Source: JBCCQH01 sp039024435 (lineage in GTDB: Bacteria > Bacteroidota > Bacteroidia > J057 > JADKCL01). Taken from it: 64,000 nt of DNA. Below, piece by piece: positions 24,068 to 33,802 of the stretch. The stretch lies in contig JBCCQH010000027.1 of the NCBI GenBank assembly GCA_039024435.1, positions 1 through 64,000 on the forward strand, given 5' to 3'. The notes under the pieces were generated by a model. The model made no database searches. It was not told the DNA's origin and worked only from the letters and a program-made list of their open reading frames with translations. A program made the position numbers and the translations under genes. The number at the start of each line of letters is the position of its first letter. Position 1 is the stretch's first letter.

Positions 24068-25639
24068 ATGGCCAATGCGGTTTCTGTGCGCGAATCATTG
24101 GGGCGCTCGCTGCTTTTGTTCCTGGCGGCGCTGCTGCCATCGGCACTGGTGGCCATTTTCCGCTACGACTGGAGTCTACCCCCCTTCGAAGATGCAGCCA
24201 TGCTTATGCGGTACGCCGGCCATTTTGCGGAGGGATACGGCATCGTTTGGAATCCGGGCGATCCTCCAGTCGACGGTGCTACCGATTTTCTTTTCATGGT
24301 GCTGGTCGCCGGAGTTCACAAGCTGGGATTTTCCCTGCCGGATGCAGTGCGGCTGTTGAGTACATTGGCCCATGTCGCAACCCTGTGGCTGGTCTTTCGG
24401 ATCAATGTCCGCCGGCATCGTACGGGGGTGGGCATCGCTTTGGCTTCGGTGGCTTACTTGAGCTTGGGACCGGGGCTGGTGTACCTAGAATCGTACTTTG
24501 GTACGCCGGTGTTTGCGCTGGCCGGGCTGCTGACCTACCGGAGTTTTCTCTGGTTGTTGCAGCGGGACCGGCCCTCGGATGCCCTTCAGTTTGCGATTTG
24601 GGGATTGGTCACGGGCTTGATCCGGCCGGAAGGCGTCTTGCTGGCGGGGGCCATGCTGGTGACCTTATTCGTGGCCAAAGGGGGAAAGGCATTTCGCCCG
24701 ATTGTCCTCGCCTTTGGGATGGTTTTCGGGGTCCTCGGCGGGGCGTATTTCATTTGGCACTGGTGGTACTTTGGCCATCCCCTGCCGAATCCGTTTTACA
24801 TCAAAGGTGGGGGCGCGATCTATGTGTCCAGCCTCCGGGCCGCGGTCATCAATACCATGTTGCTGGCCCTGCCCTTGCTTCCGCTGTTTCTCTACGGAAT
24901 GTGGAAACAGCGGATGCGCCCCCGGGTGATCATTCTGCTGGCCCCCGTCGTAGGGTTCGTGGTGGTCTGGATCCTCATGTCCAATGCCATGAATTACGCC
25001 ATGCGGTTCCAGTATGTCCTGCTTCCCATCCTCATGGTGGCCTGGACGCCGATCCTACAGGATCTCCTGCGGAACTATCCGCAGCGCGCCTGGTTGCGCA
25101 TCGCGGGCAGCGTCCTGGTGGTCGCTGCATTGACTTACCAATACCTCCGCTACCACGATGCGGCGCGCATGTTTCCGGATGGTCGGGTGGAGTTGGCCAG
25201 GACCCTGGCACCCTTTGCCGGGAAGGGCTATACTATGGCGGTCACCGAAGCGGGCAATTTGCCTCTGTTCAGCCAGTGGCGCGCAGTCGATACCTGGGGA
25301 TTGAATGACCGGGAAATCGCCCACGCGGGCAGCGTGACCACGGAGTATCTGGACCGTTACCGCCCGGAGATGATCGTGGTCCACGACTATTGGGCGCCGG
25401 GCTACGAAAAGCGCATTCAGGAACCCAAATGGGCCCGGATGACGGACACCTTGGAAACTTACGTGGCGGCGCGGGGATACAAACTGGTGGCGTGCTACGG
25501 GGCAGATCCCCACAATACGCATTTTTACTACCTGCTTCCCGACTTTCCCGATTTTGCGCGCATCCGAACCCTGATTCGCAATCTCCCCTATCCCTGGTAC
25601 GAAAATGGACGTCCCGCGGTGAACTTTGTCCCCAAGTAG
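24068..25639 (+). CDS. GT-C fold membrane glycosyltransferase, AftB/arabinofuranosyltransferase-like
   Basis: A 523-residue protein with about ten membrane helices and a C-terminal periplasmic domain. The first periplasmic loop has FEDAAMLMRYAGHFAEGYGIVWNPGDP followed by DGATDFLFMVL, the acidic GT-C motif as seen in AftB-type (GT89-like) and related transferases, with ED as probable metal/donor-binding residues. Such enzymes transfer sugars from polyprenyl phosphate to cell-envelope glycans or proteins. The ATG at 24068 is preferred over an upstream in-frame codon at 23975 because it directly precedes the first helix. Acceptor unknown. The 358 bases upstream (23710-24067) hold no other recognisable gene. 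Confidence 0.78.
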   Translation: MANAVSVRESLGRSLLLFLAALLPSALVAIFRYDWSLPPFEDAAMLMRYAGHFAEGYGIVWNPGDPPVDGATDFLFMVLVAGVHKLGFSLPDAVRLLSTLAHVATLWLVFRINVRRHRTGVGIALASVAYLSLGPGLVYLESYFGTPVFALAGLLTYRSFLWLLQRDRPSDALQFAIWGLVTGLIRPEGVLLAGAMLVTLFVAKGGKAFRPIVLAFGMVFGVLGGAYFIWHWWYFGHPLPNPFYIKGGGAIYVSSLRAAVINTMLLALPLLPLFLYGMWKQRMRPRVIILLAPVVGFVVVWILMSNAMNYAMRFQYVLLPILMVAWTPILQDLLRNYPQRAWLRIAGSVLVVAALTYQYLRYHDAARMFPDGRVELARTLAPFAGKGYTMAVTEAGNLPLFSQWRAVDTWGLNDREIAHAGSVTTEYLDRYRPEMIVVHDYWAPGYEKRIQEPKWARMTDTLETYVAARGYKLVACYGADPHNTHFYYLLPDFPDFARIRTLIRNLPYPWYENGRPAVNFVPK

Positions 25640-25651
25640 CTCGGCAAGTCA

Positions 25652-25659
25652 TATATTTG
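25652..25659 (+). promoter_or_regulatory. Bacteroidota promoter, perfect TAnnTTTG
   Basis: TATATTTG at 25652-25659 with TTTG at 25625-25628, spacer 23 (consensus 19-21). It lies 55 bases before the start of the unknown exported protein gene. Confidence 0.6.
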
Positions 25660-25714
25660 CCCCTGAGTAAGCAGACAGCTCAATCAAGTTCAACTTTACC
25701 GCGATTTTTCGGTT

Positions 25715-26833
25715 ATGCAGACGATGAAACATTCTATCCGATTTTGGGTCGTACTCCCTCTGCTCGTGGCGCTGGGCGGCGGGCTGCCGGCTCAGGACTG
25801 CAATTGGCGGGCCCTTCCCGGTATCCAGGGCCAGCCGACGGTGCTGGAACTGCTGACCGGGCGCTTTTCCGTGGGACAAGGCCGCGAACTGGTCGCCGCC
25901 CGCGAGAGTGCTTTTCCGGAGAAATGGCTGGACTATCCCCTCGAAACCCTGCCGCTTGACTCCGGCGAAACCCGGGGGGCGATTTTTCAGGCTGCCTGGG
26001 CGGACATGTCCGGCTGGACCTTCACCGAGGGCGGCCAAGGCGATTTCACGTTCCCTTCTCCGGATGGCGCCCACATGTTTGCCATGGCCGGTTACGGTTT
26101 GAATGAAGACACCGATTGCGGGCTGCGGTTTTTCCGCCTGGCGGGAAGTTACCTGCAGACCTACGGAGATGGTCAAACCCCGATTTTCCCCAATTTCAAT
26201 GGTGGGTTTTACAACTACCTCAAGGACTCCCTGTTCTGGGGAGCGGCGGATACGCTGGACTACGACCGGGCGCTGGCGGCGACCGTGGAAATGGTGCAAC
26301 TCACCCGGGCCCAGACCCCAGCATTCCTGGAGTTGCTGGGCGATCTACTGGTACAGCACCGCAATTCATTCGTGGGCAATTACTTCGGCTACCTGGCCTA
26401 CATGAAAGCAGGACTGGCCTCAGGGGAGGGCTTTCGGGAAGAATACGAACGCAAGGCGATTTTTGCCCTGGAAGCACCGCGCACCAGTGAAGACCGCTTT
26501 GATCGGTACCGCTACACCCAATTGCGCAAAGCACTCGCGGAAGATTCGCGCGACGTAAAAGTGGTCGCGGACGTTGCAGAAGTGGACTTGGCCCCTCCGG
26601 TGCGCTTTTTCCCCGACCGCTACGATGGCCGCCTGCAGGGCATGCTGGAAACATCCCAGGCCCAGCTCAAAAAGCGCGCTGAACGCAAGCTAAAATTTGC
26701 CGAAGAGGTGGACCGCGGCGACGTCAAAAGCGATGGCCGCTTCAATTCTTATGCCCTGTTCCTGATCGCCGTGATCCTCGGTTCGGTGGTCTTTTTCTGG
26801 ATCCGCCTGCGCCGGGCCGCCCGCACGCGGTAG
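25715..26833 (+). CDS. Unknown exported protein with C-terminal membrane anchor
   Basis: Not recognised. The 372-residue protein has a signal peptide (FWVVLPLLVALGGGLPAQ), a folded periplasmic region of about 300 residues with helix-rich character, then one membrane helix (YALFLIAVILGSVVFFWI) and a short basic tail (RLRRAARTR). This gives an N-out, C-in topology with a large periplasmic domain. ATG codons at 25715 and 25724 are both usable. A consensus promoter sits directly upstream and recX follows 39 bases after the stop, so co-transcription is possible but a functional link is not evident. Confidence 0.75.
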   Translation: MQTMKHSIRFWVVLPLLVALGGGLPAQDCNWRALPGIQGQPTVLELLTGRFSVGQGRELVAARESAFPEKWLDYPLETLPLDSGETRGAIFQAAWADMSGWTFTEGGQGDFTFPSPDGAHMFAMAGYGLNEDTDCGLRFFRLAGSYLQTYGDGQTPIFPNFNGGFYNYLKDSLFWGAADTLDYDRALAATVEMVQLTRAQTPAFLELLGDLLVQHRNSFVGNYFGYLAYMKAGLASGEGFREEYERKAIFALEAPRTSEDRFDRYRYTQLRKALAEDSRDVKVVADVAEVDLAPPVRFFPDRYDGRLQGMLETSQAQLKKRAERKLKFAEEVDRGDVKSDGRFNSYALFLIAVILGSVVFFWIRLRRAARTR

Positions 26834-26872
26834 TCATCGGCAGAAGTCCCGCATTCTCCCAAAATTCAACTT

Positions 26873-27346
26873 ATGTCCTGGACCCGAAGCAAAGGCATGC
26901 AGCAAATGGGGCGCTACTGCGCTTACCAAGAGCGGAGCCACTCCGAGGTCCGCCGGAAACTGCGGCAACTCAAGTGTCCTCCCGATGAAGCCGAGGAGGT
27001 CATGGTGCAGTTGATTGAAATGGGATTCCTGAACGAAGAGCGGTTCGCGCGGAGCTACGCCCGGGGAAAATTCCGGCAAAAATCCTGGGGCCGGCACAAA
27101 ATTCGCCAGGGACTTCGGGAAAAAGGCATCGGGGAACACCTGCTCGAAATGGCCCTGCGGGAAGAGATTTCCGAGACCGATTACCGGGACACTTTGCGGC
27201 GGGAAATGCAGAAAAAATGGCCCACCGAAACGCCTCCCGGCTACGAAGACCGGCAGAAAGTCCGCCAACATTTCATCCGGCGCGGATTTGAATGGGAACT
27301 GGTCGACGAAATCGCAAATGCGCTTTTTGGTTCGGACCGTGCTTAA
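26873..27346 (+). CDS. recX: Regulatory protein RecX
   Basis: RecX binds RecA filaments and limits recombination. The 157-residue product is all helical with the repeat pattern of the family: RYCAYQERSHSEVRRKLRQL, MGFLNEERFARSYARGKFRQKSWGRHKIRQGL and KVRQHFIRRGFEWELVDEI. Length is typical. recA is not in this window, the usual case in Bacteroidota. Confidence 0.92.
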   Translation: MSWTRSKGMQQMGRYCAYQERSHSEVRRKLRQLKCPPDEAEEVMVQLIEMGFLNEERFARSYARGKFRQKSWGRHKIRQGLREKGIGEHLLEMALREEISETDYRDTLRREMQKKWPTETPPGYEDRQKVRQHFIRRGFEWELVDEIANALFGSDRA

Positions 27347-27467
27347 AATTGCGGGGCTTTGCCTATCTTACGCCCTCCATCTTCATCGTTCAAGTTTTCC
27401 GAATCGGCGGGCAGTACGCCCGGCGGTCTCTCGGGCAAACCCAACCGACAATCGATACCGACACCTG

Positions 27468-30400
27468 ATGGTTTCCAAATTTCCATTCTGGTTGCTGCAC
27501 GCGAGCTTACTGCTGCTGCTCAATGGGCCGATGAATCACCTGCGCGCCCAGGTGATCGCGGCGACCCACTTTGATGTGGAAGAGGGGCTGCCCAGCAACA
27601 ATGTCTACCGGGCCATGCAGGACACCAAGGGATTCATGTGGTTCCCCACCGATGCGGGCGTGGTGCGCTACGACGGCAAAACGTTTGAGATTTTTACCCG
27701 GGAGGATGGGGTCACCAACAATGACGTCCTCGGGATTTACGAAGACTCACAGGGAAGGATTTGGTTTCTGACCCTGGCCGGAGGGCTGTGTTACTACTAC
27801 AAAGGTCGGATCTACCATCCCAAGAACCATCCGGCCCTGGCGGATGGCCCCAAGGACTCTTTTGTCGGAATGGCGTTTGAAGATTCCCGCCGCCGTCTCT
27901 GGTTCGCGACCCGCAGTGAAGGGGTATACTGCCTCGATGGCCGGAAGCTGATTCATTACTCCATGCCCTACGATGTCTTCAAAATGGGTACCGGCGGCTT
28001 CATCGAGGAAGAAGGTCGCATCTACGCCCGGCTGTACGGCGAGCTGTGGCAGATTTACCCCGAAGAAAAGTGCATCCGGGAAATGGACGTGGGATTTACC
28101 CTCCAGTCGGCAAACTACTCGCGCTGGGACCTCGCCTGCGCCCTGCTCTGCGATTTCAACGGCCAACTCATCCGGCAGTCCGTGCGCACGGACTCGGTGA
28201 TTGTTGTTTCAAGCCGGGCGCCCTACAAGACTTATTACACCAATCTCATCGGCGATACGGCCATCTGGCTGAACAACAATTCGGGAGGGGTCGAGGAGTT
28301 TCGGATGGACCCGGCGACCGCTCACTGGCAAAGTCACCGGACATTGCTGGAAAATGAAATGGTCAACTCGGTGGAAGTGGACCGTGAAGGCAACACCTGG
28401 GTCACTACCCGCGGCAATGGCGTGTTCATGTACCGTCCCCAAAAGATCATCAATGTCCCCGGGAAAGACGGGGAAGGGATTCGCAGCCTTTTTCGGCGCG
28501 CAGATGGCTACTACTGGATGACCACGACCGACCAGCACCTGGCGCGTTCTCGAACCACCAATTTGCAAGATGGATATACCGTCTTCAATTACTTCTTCGG
28601 GTCGGAATTCAATGGTTTTGTGGAACTGAAAGACAAGCGGCTGCTGGCCTACGGGCCGGGGGCGGTGCTGATGAAGCGGTTTGACTTTGACTCGATTTCC
28701 CTCGAGCAGTCCTTTACACCAGTTCACCCTCTGGACGACGAACCCCCGATCTACGAGTCTACCGAAGTCAATCACATCGGGGGAGCAGGAAGCATCAAAA
28801 AAATTTACCTCAGCGAGGAAAATACCATCTGGATCGTCAGCAACCGGTACTTCGCGTCATTCAACTACCATTCAGTGGACCAGTACGAAATCAAACGCAT
28901 TTTTCCGGGACGATTTACTTCCGTGACCGAGGACGATGGGGGCACGCTGTGGATCGGCAAGGACAATGGCTTGTTCCGCTACGTGGACGGTGAGCTGGTG
29001 AGTTACCAGGACAAGCACACGGCGTTTTCCACTGCGCCACTGGACCTGGCATTCAGCAACCGGACCGGACTTTGGATCGCAACCAATGGGCAGGGCCTGA
29101 TCAACTACGATCCCCGCACCGGCAAGATCATCGCCATCGGGGAGGAAGAGGGCCTGGCCGCCAATCTGTGCCAGCGCATCTACCTCCGCGGTGACGAGCA
29201 ACTCTGGGTGGCGACCAAGCGCGGTATCAGTTGCATCAATTTGCGGGGTGACATGACGAATCTGCCCGGCACCACGATCAATTCCATGAGCCGAGAGGAG
29301 GGCCTGATCGCCAATGAGGTGTTCAGCCTCGCATTTGTGGGGGACACGGTGGTAGCGGCGACCCCCAAGGGCCTTTCCATTTTCCACAAAAAGGAAATCG
29401 ACTACGAGCTGCCGCCGCCTTTTACCGTTCTGAAAAATATCCGGCAGGGCAACCAAATCTATCTGCCGGACGAGTCGCTCTCGTTTTCCTTCCAGGAGAA
29501 TTCGCCGATCTTTTACCCCGCCGGAATTTCGTTTGGCAGTGGCAAGGAAATCGACTTTCGCTACCGCCTCGACCCCATCGACGACCAGTGGCACGAGACT
29601 GAACTGCCGGAGATCGTCTACAACCAGCTTCCACCAAACGATTATGTATTCCGGCTGCGCTCCATCAACAAGGACGGGATCATTTCGGACTCCGAAGCCC
29701 GGTACACCTTTAAGGTGCGCAAAGCCTGGTGGCACACCTGGTGGTTCCGCAGTGGGGGGATCTTTTTGGCCTTTGGGCTACTTTGGGTGGGGATCAATTG
29801 GCGGTACCAACAGCGCAACGTGCGGGTTGAGATGCAGCGGAAACTGGTCGATGCCGAGCGCAAAGCCCTCCGCGCCCAGATGAACCCGCACTTCATCTTC
29901 AACTCCTTGAATTCCATTCAGAATTTTCTGGCCCGCAACGACCGCAAAGCGGCCTACACTTATCTGGCACGGTTCGGGAAGCTGATGCGCAACATCTTAG
30001 AGAACTCGGACAAAACCAGCGTCTCGGTCGACGAGGAATTAACGGTGCTGCGGTTGTATTTGCAGATGGAAGCCCTCCGGGCGGATCACCGATTCCAATA
30101 TGCAATCACCCTCGACGATTCCATCCGCCCCCTCAACGACCGCATCCCACCCATGCTCCTCCAACCCTACGTGGAAAACGCCATCTGGCACGGGGTCATG
30201 CCCCTGGAGTCAGGGGGCCGCATCGATGTCCATTTGCAGCGGGAAAACGATGGCATCCTGTGCCGAATCGAAGACAACGGTGTCGGGCGGGAAGCCGCTT
30301 CCCGGAACCGCAACCAACCCGGCCAGGTCAAGGTCCGTTCATTTGGCACCCGGATCACCGAGGAGCGCCTGGACCTGATGAACAATCGCCAGAAGCGCAA

Positions 30401-30494
30401 CATCACAGTGCGCATCACCGACCTCAAAAACCCCGAAGACCAGGCCTGTGGCACCCGGGTCGAACTGTTTGTACCGCTATTTTCCGTCGAATAG
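27468..30494 (+). CDS. Two-component propeller sensor with LytS-type histidine kinase domain
   Basis: A 1008-residue sensor. The start chosen is ATG 27468 (MVSKFPFWLLHASLLLLLNG), which gives a signal peptide and avoids overlap with recX. The periplasmic part is a run of propeller repeats with the pattern G-W/F-T-x-x-G-V-x-R-Y/F-D-G, then a Y_Y_Y domain (FRYRLDPIDDQWHETELP). One membrane helix lies near 755-780, followed by a HisK_LytS domain with the acceptor His in QMNPHFIFNSLNSIQNFL (near 808) and an atypical HATPase (DNGVGREAASRNRN). The partner response regulator follows 65 bases downstream. Such pairs in Bacteroidota often sense extracellular ligands; the ligand is unknown. Confidence 0.92.
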   Translation: MVSKFPFWLLHASLLLLLNGPMNHLRAQVIAATHFDVEEGLPSNNVYRAMQDTKGFMWFPTDAGVVRYDGKTFEIFTREDGVTNNDVLGIYEDSQGRIWFLTLAGGLCYYYKGRIYHPKNHPALADGPKDSFVGMAFEDSRRRLWFATRSEGVYCLDGRKLIHYSMPYDVFKMGTGGFIEEEGRIYARLYGELWQIYPEEKCIREMDVGFTLQSANYSRWDLACALLCDFNGQLIRQSVRTDSVIVVSSRAPYKTYYTNLIGDTAIWLNNNSGGVEEFRMDPATAHWQSHRTLLENEMVNSVEVDREGNTWVTTRGNGVFMYRPQKIINVPGKDGEGIRSLFRRADGYYWMTTTDQHLARSRTTNLQDGYTVFNYFFGSEFNGFVELKDKRLLAYGPGAVLMKRFDFDSISLEQSFTPVHPLDDEPPIYESTEVNHIGGAGSIKKIYLSEENTIWIVSNRYFASFNYHSVDQYEIKRIFPGRFTSVTEDDGGTLWIGKDNGLFRYVDGELVSYQDKHTAFSTAPLDLAFSNRTGLWIATNGQGLINYDPRTGKIIAIGEEEGLAANLCQRIYLRGDEQLWVATKRGISCINLRGDMTNLPGTTINSMSREEGLIANEVFSLAFVGDTVVAATPKGLSIFHKKEIDYELPPPFTVLKNIRQGNQIYLPDESLSFSFQENSPIFYPAGISFGSGKEIDFRYRLDPIDDQWHETELPEIVYNQLPPNDYVFRLRSINKDGIISDSEARYTFKVRKAWWHTWWFRSGGIFLAFGLLWVGINWRYQQRNVRVEMQRKLVDAERKALRAQMNPHFIFNSLNSIQNFLARNDRKAAYTYLARFGKLMRNILENSDKTSVSVDEELTVLRLYLQMEALRADHRFQYAITLDDSIRPLNDRIPPMLLQPYVENAIWHGVMPLESGGRIDVHLQRENDGILCRIEDNGVGREAASRNRNQPGQVKVRSFGTRITEERLDLMNNRQKRNITVRITDLKNPEDQACGTRVELFVPLFSVE

Positions 30495-30559
30495 CCTTTG
30501 CCCGGATGATTCCAACCCGCAATTTTAAATGATCGCTTAATCAACAAAACCCAAGTAAA

Positions 30560-31315
30560 ATGTCAGAATTTACCGCCTTGATCGTCGACGATGAACGCAG
30601 CAACCGCGAATTTCTCACGGTAATCCTGGAAGATTTCTGCCCGGAAATCCGGGTGGTGGGCCAGGCTGATTCGGTGAAAATGGGATTGGAGCAGTTGGAG
30701 GAGCACGATCCGGACATTCTGTTTCTGGACGTTAAAATGCCGAATGGAGATGGCTTTCAACTCTTGGAACAAGTCGAGAAGCCACGGTTCCAGCTCATCT
30801 TCACTACCGCCTACGACCAGTACGCGATCCGATCATTCAAGTACAGCGCGGTCGATTACCTCCTCAAGCCAGTAGATCCCGAAGACATGGTCCGGGCGGT
30901 CAATCGCGCCAAGGAGCGCCTAAGCAAAGGCGAACTCAACGTACAGTTGGAAGCCTTGCTGGAAAATCTGCGGCAGCAAGGATCTGGCCCCCGTAAGCTC
31001 ATCGTACCCGACCAGCACGGATTCGTTGTGATCCGCGTAGAGGAAGTCATCCGGGTAGAAGCCGAAGGGAATTATTCCACCATTGTGCTGACTTCTCGCA
31101 AGGAGATACTCGCCTCCAAACCAATCAAGTACTTTGAAAAGCTGCTGGAGGGGAAGGAATTTGCCCGAATCCACAACAAATACCTGGTGAACTTGGACCA
31201 CGTAGTAAAGTACCTACGGCGGCGGCGGCCGGTCGTGGTCACCAGCGACGGAATGGAATTGGAAGTTTCGCGGCGAAAAAAAGAGGAGTTCCTAAAGCGC
31301 CTGATCGGCCAGTGA
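30560..31315 (+). CDS. LytTR-family response regulator
   Basis: A 251-residue regulator with an N-terminal receiver (ALIVDDERSNREFL; phospho-Asp in ILFLDVKMPNGDG near residue 57; conserved Lys in YLLKPVDPEDM) and a C-terminal LytTR DNA-binding domain from about residue 145 (VIRVEAEGNYSTIVLTSRKEI, then FARIHNKYLVNLDHVVKYL). LytTR domains bind direct repeats rather than palindromes. It is the cognate partner of the sensor kinase immediately upstream. Confidence 0.95.
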   Translation: MSEFTALIVDDERSNREFLTVILEDFCPEIRVVGQADSVKMGLEQLEEHDPDILFLDVKMPNGDGFQLLEQVEKPRFQLIFTTAYDQYAIRSFKYSAVDYLLKPVDPEDMVRAVNRAKERLSKGELNVQLEALLENLRQQGSGPRKLIVPDQHGFVVIRVEEVIRVEAEGNYSTIVLTSRKEILASKPIKYFEKLLEGKEFARIHNKYLVNLDHVVKYLRRRRPVVVTSDGMELEVSRRKKEEFLKRLIGQ

Positions 31316-31321
31316 GGGGAC

Positions 31322-31849
31322 TCAATACGTCAAGTCGACCCGAGGCATCATGTTGCGGATGGCAATCACCTCATCCGGGGTAATGCGGTTCCGGGAGATG
31401 TCCAGGCGGCGCAGACGGCCCATTCCTCCCACCCAAACCGGCAAGAAAGTCAGGCGATTGCGCCCCAAATAGAGGACTTCCAGTTTGGAGAGTTCCCGGA
31501 ATTCCGGAGGGATAAATTTGAGCTTGTTGCCGTAGAGGCTGAGCATTTGCAGGTGCTTCAGATTTTTAATTTCGATGGGCAATGCTTTGAGACCGCAGTT
31601 GCTGAGGTTGAGCACCTGTAAGTTTTTGAGTTTGCCGATTTCCGGGGGGAGAGCTTTGAGTTGCTGATCCGAGAGGGACAGTTTGTACACCTTATCTGGA
31701 TCGGCGAGGGCGGATTCCAAGTCGTAGAACCAGTTTTTATCGCGCAGTTGCGAGGCGCTCAACAACCGGCCATTGCTGCCCTCATTTTGGGCCAGCAGCG
31801 GAAGACTCAACAAGGAAAAAGCAAAGAATAATACAGCAACTCTTTTCAT
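31322..31849 (-). CDS. Exported leucine-rich repeat protein
   Basis: A 175-residue protein with a signal peptide (MKRVAVLFFAFSLLSLPLLAQ) and five LRR units of 23 residues with the PxxL consensus (LKNLQVLNLSNCGLKALPIEI, LKHLQMLSLYGNKLKFIPPEF and so on), the bacterial LPX-like type. No C-terminal sorting domain is seen, so it is likely periplasmic or surface-bound through partners. ATG 31849 is chosen over longer in-frame starts because it directly precedes the signal peptide. It ends 6 bases from the convergent LytTR gene. Confidence 0.82.
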   Translation of the reverse strand: MKRVAVLFFAFSLLSLPLLAQNEGSNGRLLSASQLRDKNWFYDLESALADPDKVYKLSLSDQQLKALPPEIGKLKNLQVLNLSNCGLKALPIEIKNLKHLQMLSLYGNKLKFIPPEFRELSKLEVLYLGRNRLTFLPVWVGGMGRLRRLDISRNRITPDEVIAIRNMMPRVDLTY

Positions 31850-31983
31850 ACAGTAAAATCGTTTATCGGCGGTCCGAGTGGGGACATTGCGCGACACCAT
31901 GCGGCAGTTTGAAAATAGCATTAATCCCGAAGCGTGTTTATTCATTGCGGAACAATTGGCCCGGCCTGCCTCAACAGGAATAC

Positions 31984-31991
31984 CAAAAATA
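31984..31991 (-). promoter_or_regulatory. Bacteroidota promoter for the LRR gene
   Basis: On the minus strand TATTTTTG is a perfect TAnnTTTG; a TTTTG lies 23 bases upstream (32019-32015). The leader to ATG 31849 would be about 130 bases. Confidence 0.5.
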
Positions 31992-32041
31992 ACAAATCTC
32001 CGCAAATGCCCCAACAAAAGGGGAAATTGACGGGAAAAACG

Positions 32042-32099
32042 GATCACGCTTTCTTGGGGTCGATCTGGATCTTTTCCGAAGATTGATCTACATTAGATC
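32042..32099. promoter_or_regulatory. Cluster of five GATC sites upstream of the DUF6119 gene
   Basis: GATC occurs at 32042, 32062, 32068, 32085 and 32096, five times in 58 bases, ending 39 bases before the ATG at 32138. A Dam-type adenine methylase is encoded 8 kb away at 40138. The sites are seen directly; methylation-sensitive control is inference. Confidence 0.4.
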
Positions 32100-32137
32100 T
32101 ATTCATTGCCTTTTCATTTAACTAAGGATTGATTGAC

Positions 32138-33790
32138 ATGCCGAATAAGTACAACCTCTACCGGGTAGAGGCATCCCGTTATGCCTCCCTGGTAAAAAGC
32201 TTGGAGGATGCCGGATTTTCAAAAACGGATGCCTCCGCCCAAACCCGCGGTTTCACCCTGGATTTTTACCTGGGACACGACGCTCCCCGTACCCCGCGCT
32301 GGTTGGGGTTGTACCGGGCTTTTCTGCCCCCGGAGACGGTGCTCCGCAATCAAATGCACTCGGCAGCCCTGGTGATCCACAATGAACAACACTGCTACGT
32401 TGCCGCCATCGGCCGCGCCTTCCACCCGATCCAAAAAGTCTGTGACCGGGAATTTGGGCTGAACCTGGCCGAACGGATCGCCAACCCGGAGGAAGTCAAA
32501 CAGAAAGCTTCCCGCTTCTTCCAAAGCCAGCGGAGAAAATCCATCCAGTCTTTCCTGCGCAACAATCCCTTTTCCTACGACAGCGGCGAGTCGGTCACCT
32601 ACATGAAGGCCCGAACCCTTGACGCCAAATTGTGGGGCGAAAGGGCCGAATTCGGGGTTTCCTTTCGCTTCCACTCCCACCTGGATCCCGGACGCCTCGT
32701 CGAGCTGGTGGAAATCATCATCGGGAAACTGCAAGGCAAGGGCAATTTTGCCTTTCCCCGGACCGAAGTGGTCAAAGACGTCGCTTTGCGCACGACCCTC
32801 GACCAGATCCTCGCCGGTCAGATTCTCAGCGATCAGGATGGCGCATCCGGCCACGTAGCGGTGGATGATTTCCAGTTGCAGGGCTGCGACTTTGTGTTCT
32901 ACAATGCCCTGGATTTCCAAGCATTTGTGTACGGGCAAATGAAAGCCACCCTGACCCCACTGCCCAACCGCAGCCTCGCCGACCTCCGGGCATTCATTGC
33001 GGATCAGTCCCTGGACGAAGCGGAACTCCTGCGCCAGGTACGAATCCAGGTGGTCCGGGACGAAGGCTCCAAGCTCAAGTTCAAGCTCGCCGGAATCCTG
33101 GACATCGTAGTCGAACAGGGCAACAAAAGTTACTGCCTGATTTCAGGAGAATGGGTGAAATTTTCCCGCTCTTACCTCGACTTTCTCAACGAGCAAATTG
33201 CCGCGCTGGAGCACGAGAATGCCCACCTTTACGACTTCATCGAAGGCAAAGGTGAGCCCAACCGCAAAGGCCAGAAGGGCGCTGCGGGCCGGGATGAAGA
33301 GTGGTTCATCGCCCAGGTCCGGAAGCATGATCCGAGCTATGAATCCTACCACAACACAGATTTTGCCCGGAACTTCAAGGCAAAAATGCTCCGGCACAAG
33401 GTAGAACTGATGGATCTGCTCCGCGAGAAAACCCTGTACGTAGTCAAGCGGGGGAAGACCCAAAAGCTCGGCTATGCCCTCGATCAGGCCATCGCTACGG
33501 TCAATCTCCTGAAGGACCTGCGGTTCAAACTCAAACTGCCCTGGGAAAAAGCGCGCCGCACCAAGACCATCCGTCCCAAAGTCATCACGGTCTGGCTCGT
33601 GGTCACCCGCAAGGCCCCAATTGCTCAACTTTCTGAACTCAATTCCACCATTCTCAAGATGAAACTCCTCGAGTTTAACCGCGTGGCCCGGGATGCGGGC
33701 TTGCAGCCGCAAATCCGGTTTTCCTACGAAATCGCTCCCCGGCACCAAAAAAACTATCCGCTGGCGCAATCGGTCATTGAACGCAGTTGA
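32138..33790 (+). CDS. DUF6119 / TIGR04141 family sporadically distributed protein
   Basis: A 550-residue protein. The features that match this family are the SLED..F-type N-terminal half, the central YCLISGEWVKFSRSYLDFLNEQI (beta-hairpin GxW motif) and the segment ELMDLLREKTLYVVKRGKTQKLGYALDQAI, corresponding to the family's DLL..KxLIHVKR..SS.LSHLF..G block, ending in KVITVWLVVTRKAPIAQLSELN. Members are rare, patchy and often found in defence or mobile regions; biochemical activity is not established to my knowledge. ATG 32138 is preceded by AAGGA at good spacing; an in-frame TTG at 32129 is the alternative. It borders the Argonaute/Druantia-like region. Confidence 0.75.
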   Translation: MPNKYNLYRVEASRYASLVKSLEDAGFSKTDASAQTRGFTLDFYLGHDAPRTPRWLGLYRAFLPPETVLRNQMHSAALVIHNEQHCYVAAIGRAFHPIQKVCDREFGLNLAERIANPEEVKQKASRFFQSQRRKSIQSFLRNNPFSYDSGESVTYMKARTLDAKLWGERAEFGVSFRFHSHLDPGRLVELVEIIIGKLQGKGNFAFPRTEVVKDVALRTTLDQILAGQILSDQDGASGHVAVDDFQLQGCDFVFYNALDFQAFVYGQMKATLTPLPNRSLADLRAFIADQSLDEAELLRQVRIQVVRDEGSKLKFKLAGILDIVVEQGNKSYCLISGEWVKFSRSYLDFLNEQIAALEHENAHLYDFIEGKGEPNRKGQKGAAGRDEEWFIAQVRKHDPSYESYHNTDFARNFKAKMLRHKVELMDLLREKTLYVVKRGKTQKLGYALDQAIATVNLLKDLRFKLKLPWEKARRTKTIRPKVITVWLVVTRKAPIAQLSELNSTILKMKLLEFNRVARDAGLQPQIRFSYEIAPRHQKNYPLAQSVIERS

Positions 33791-33802
33791 GAATTGGCGA
33801 AT

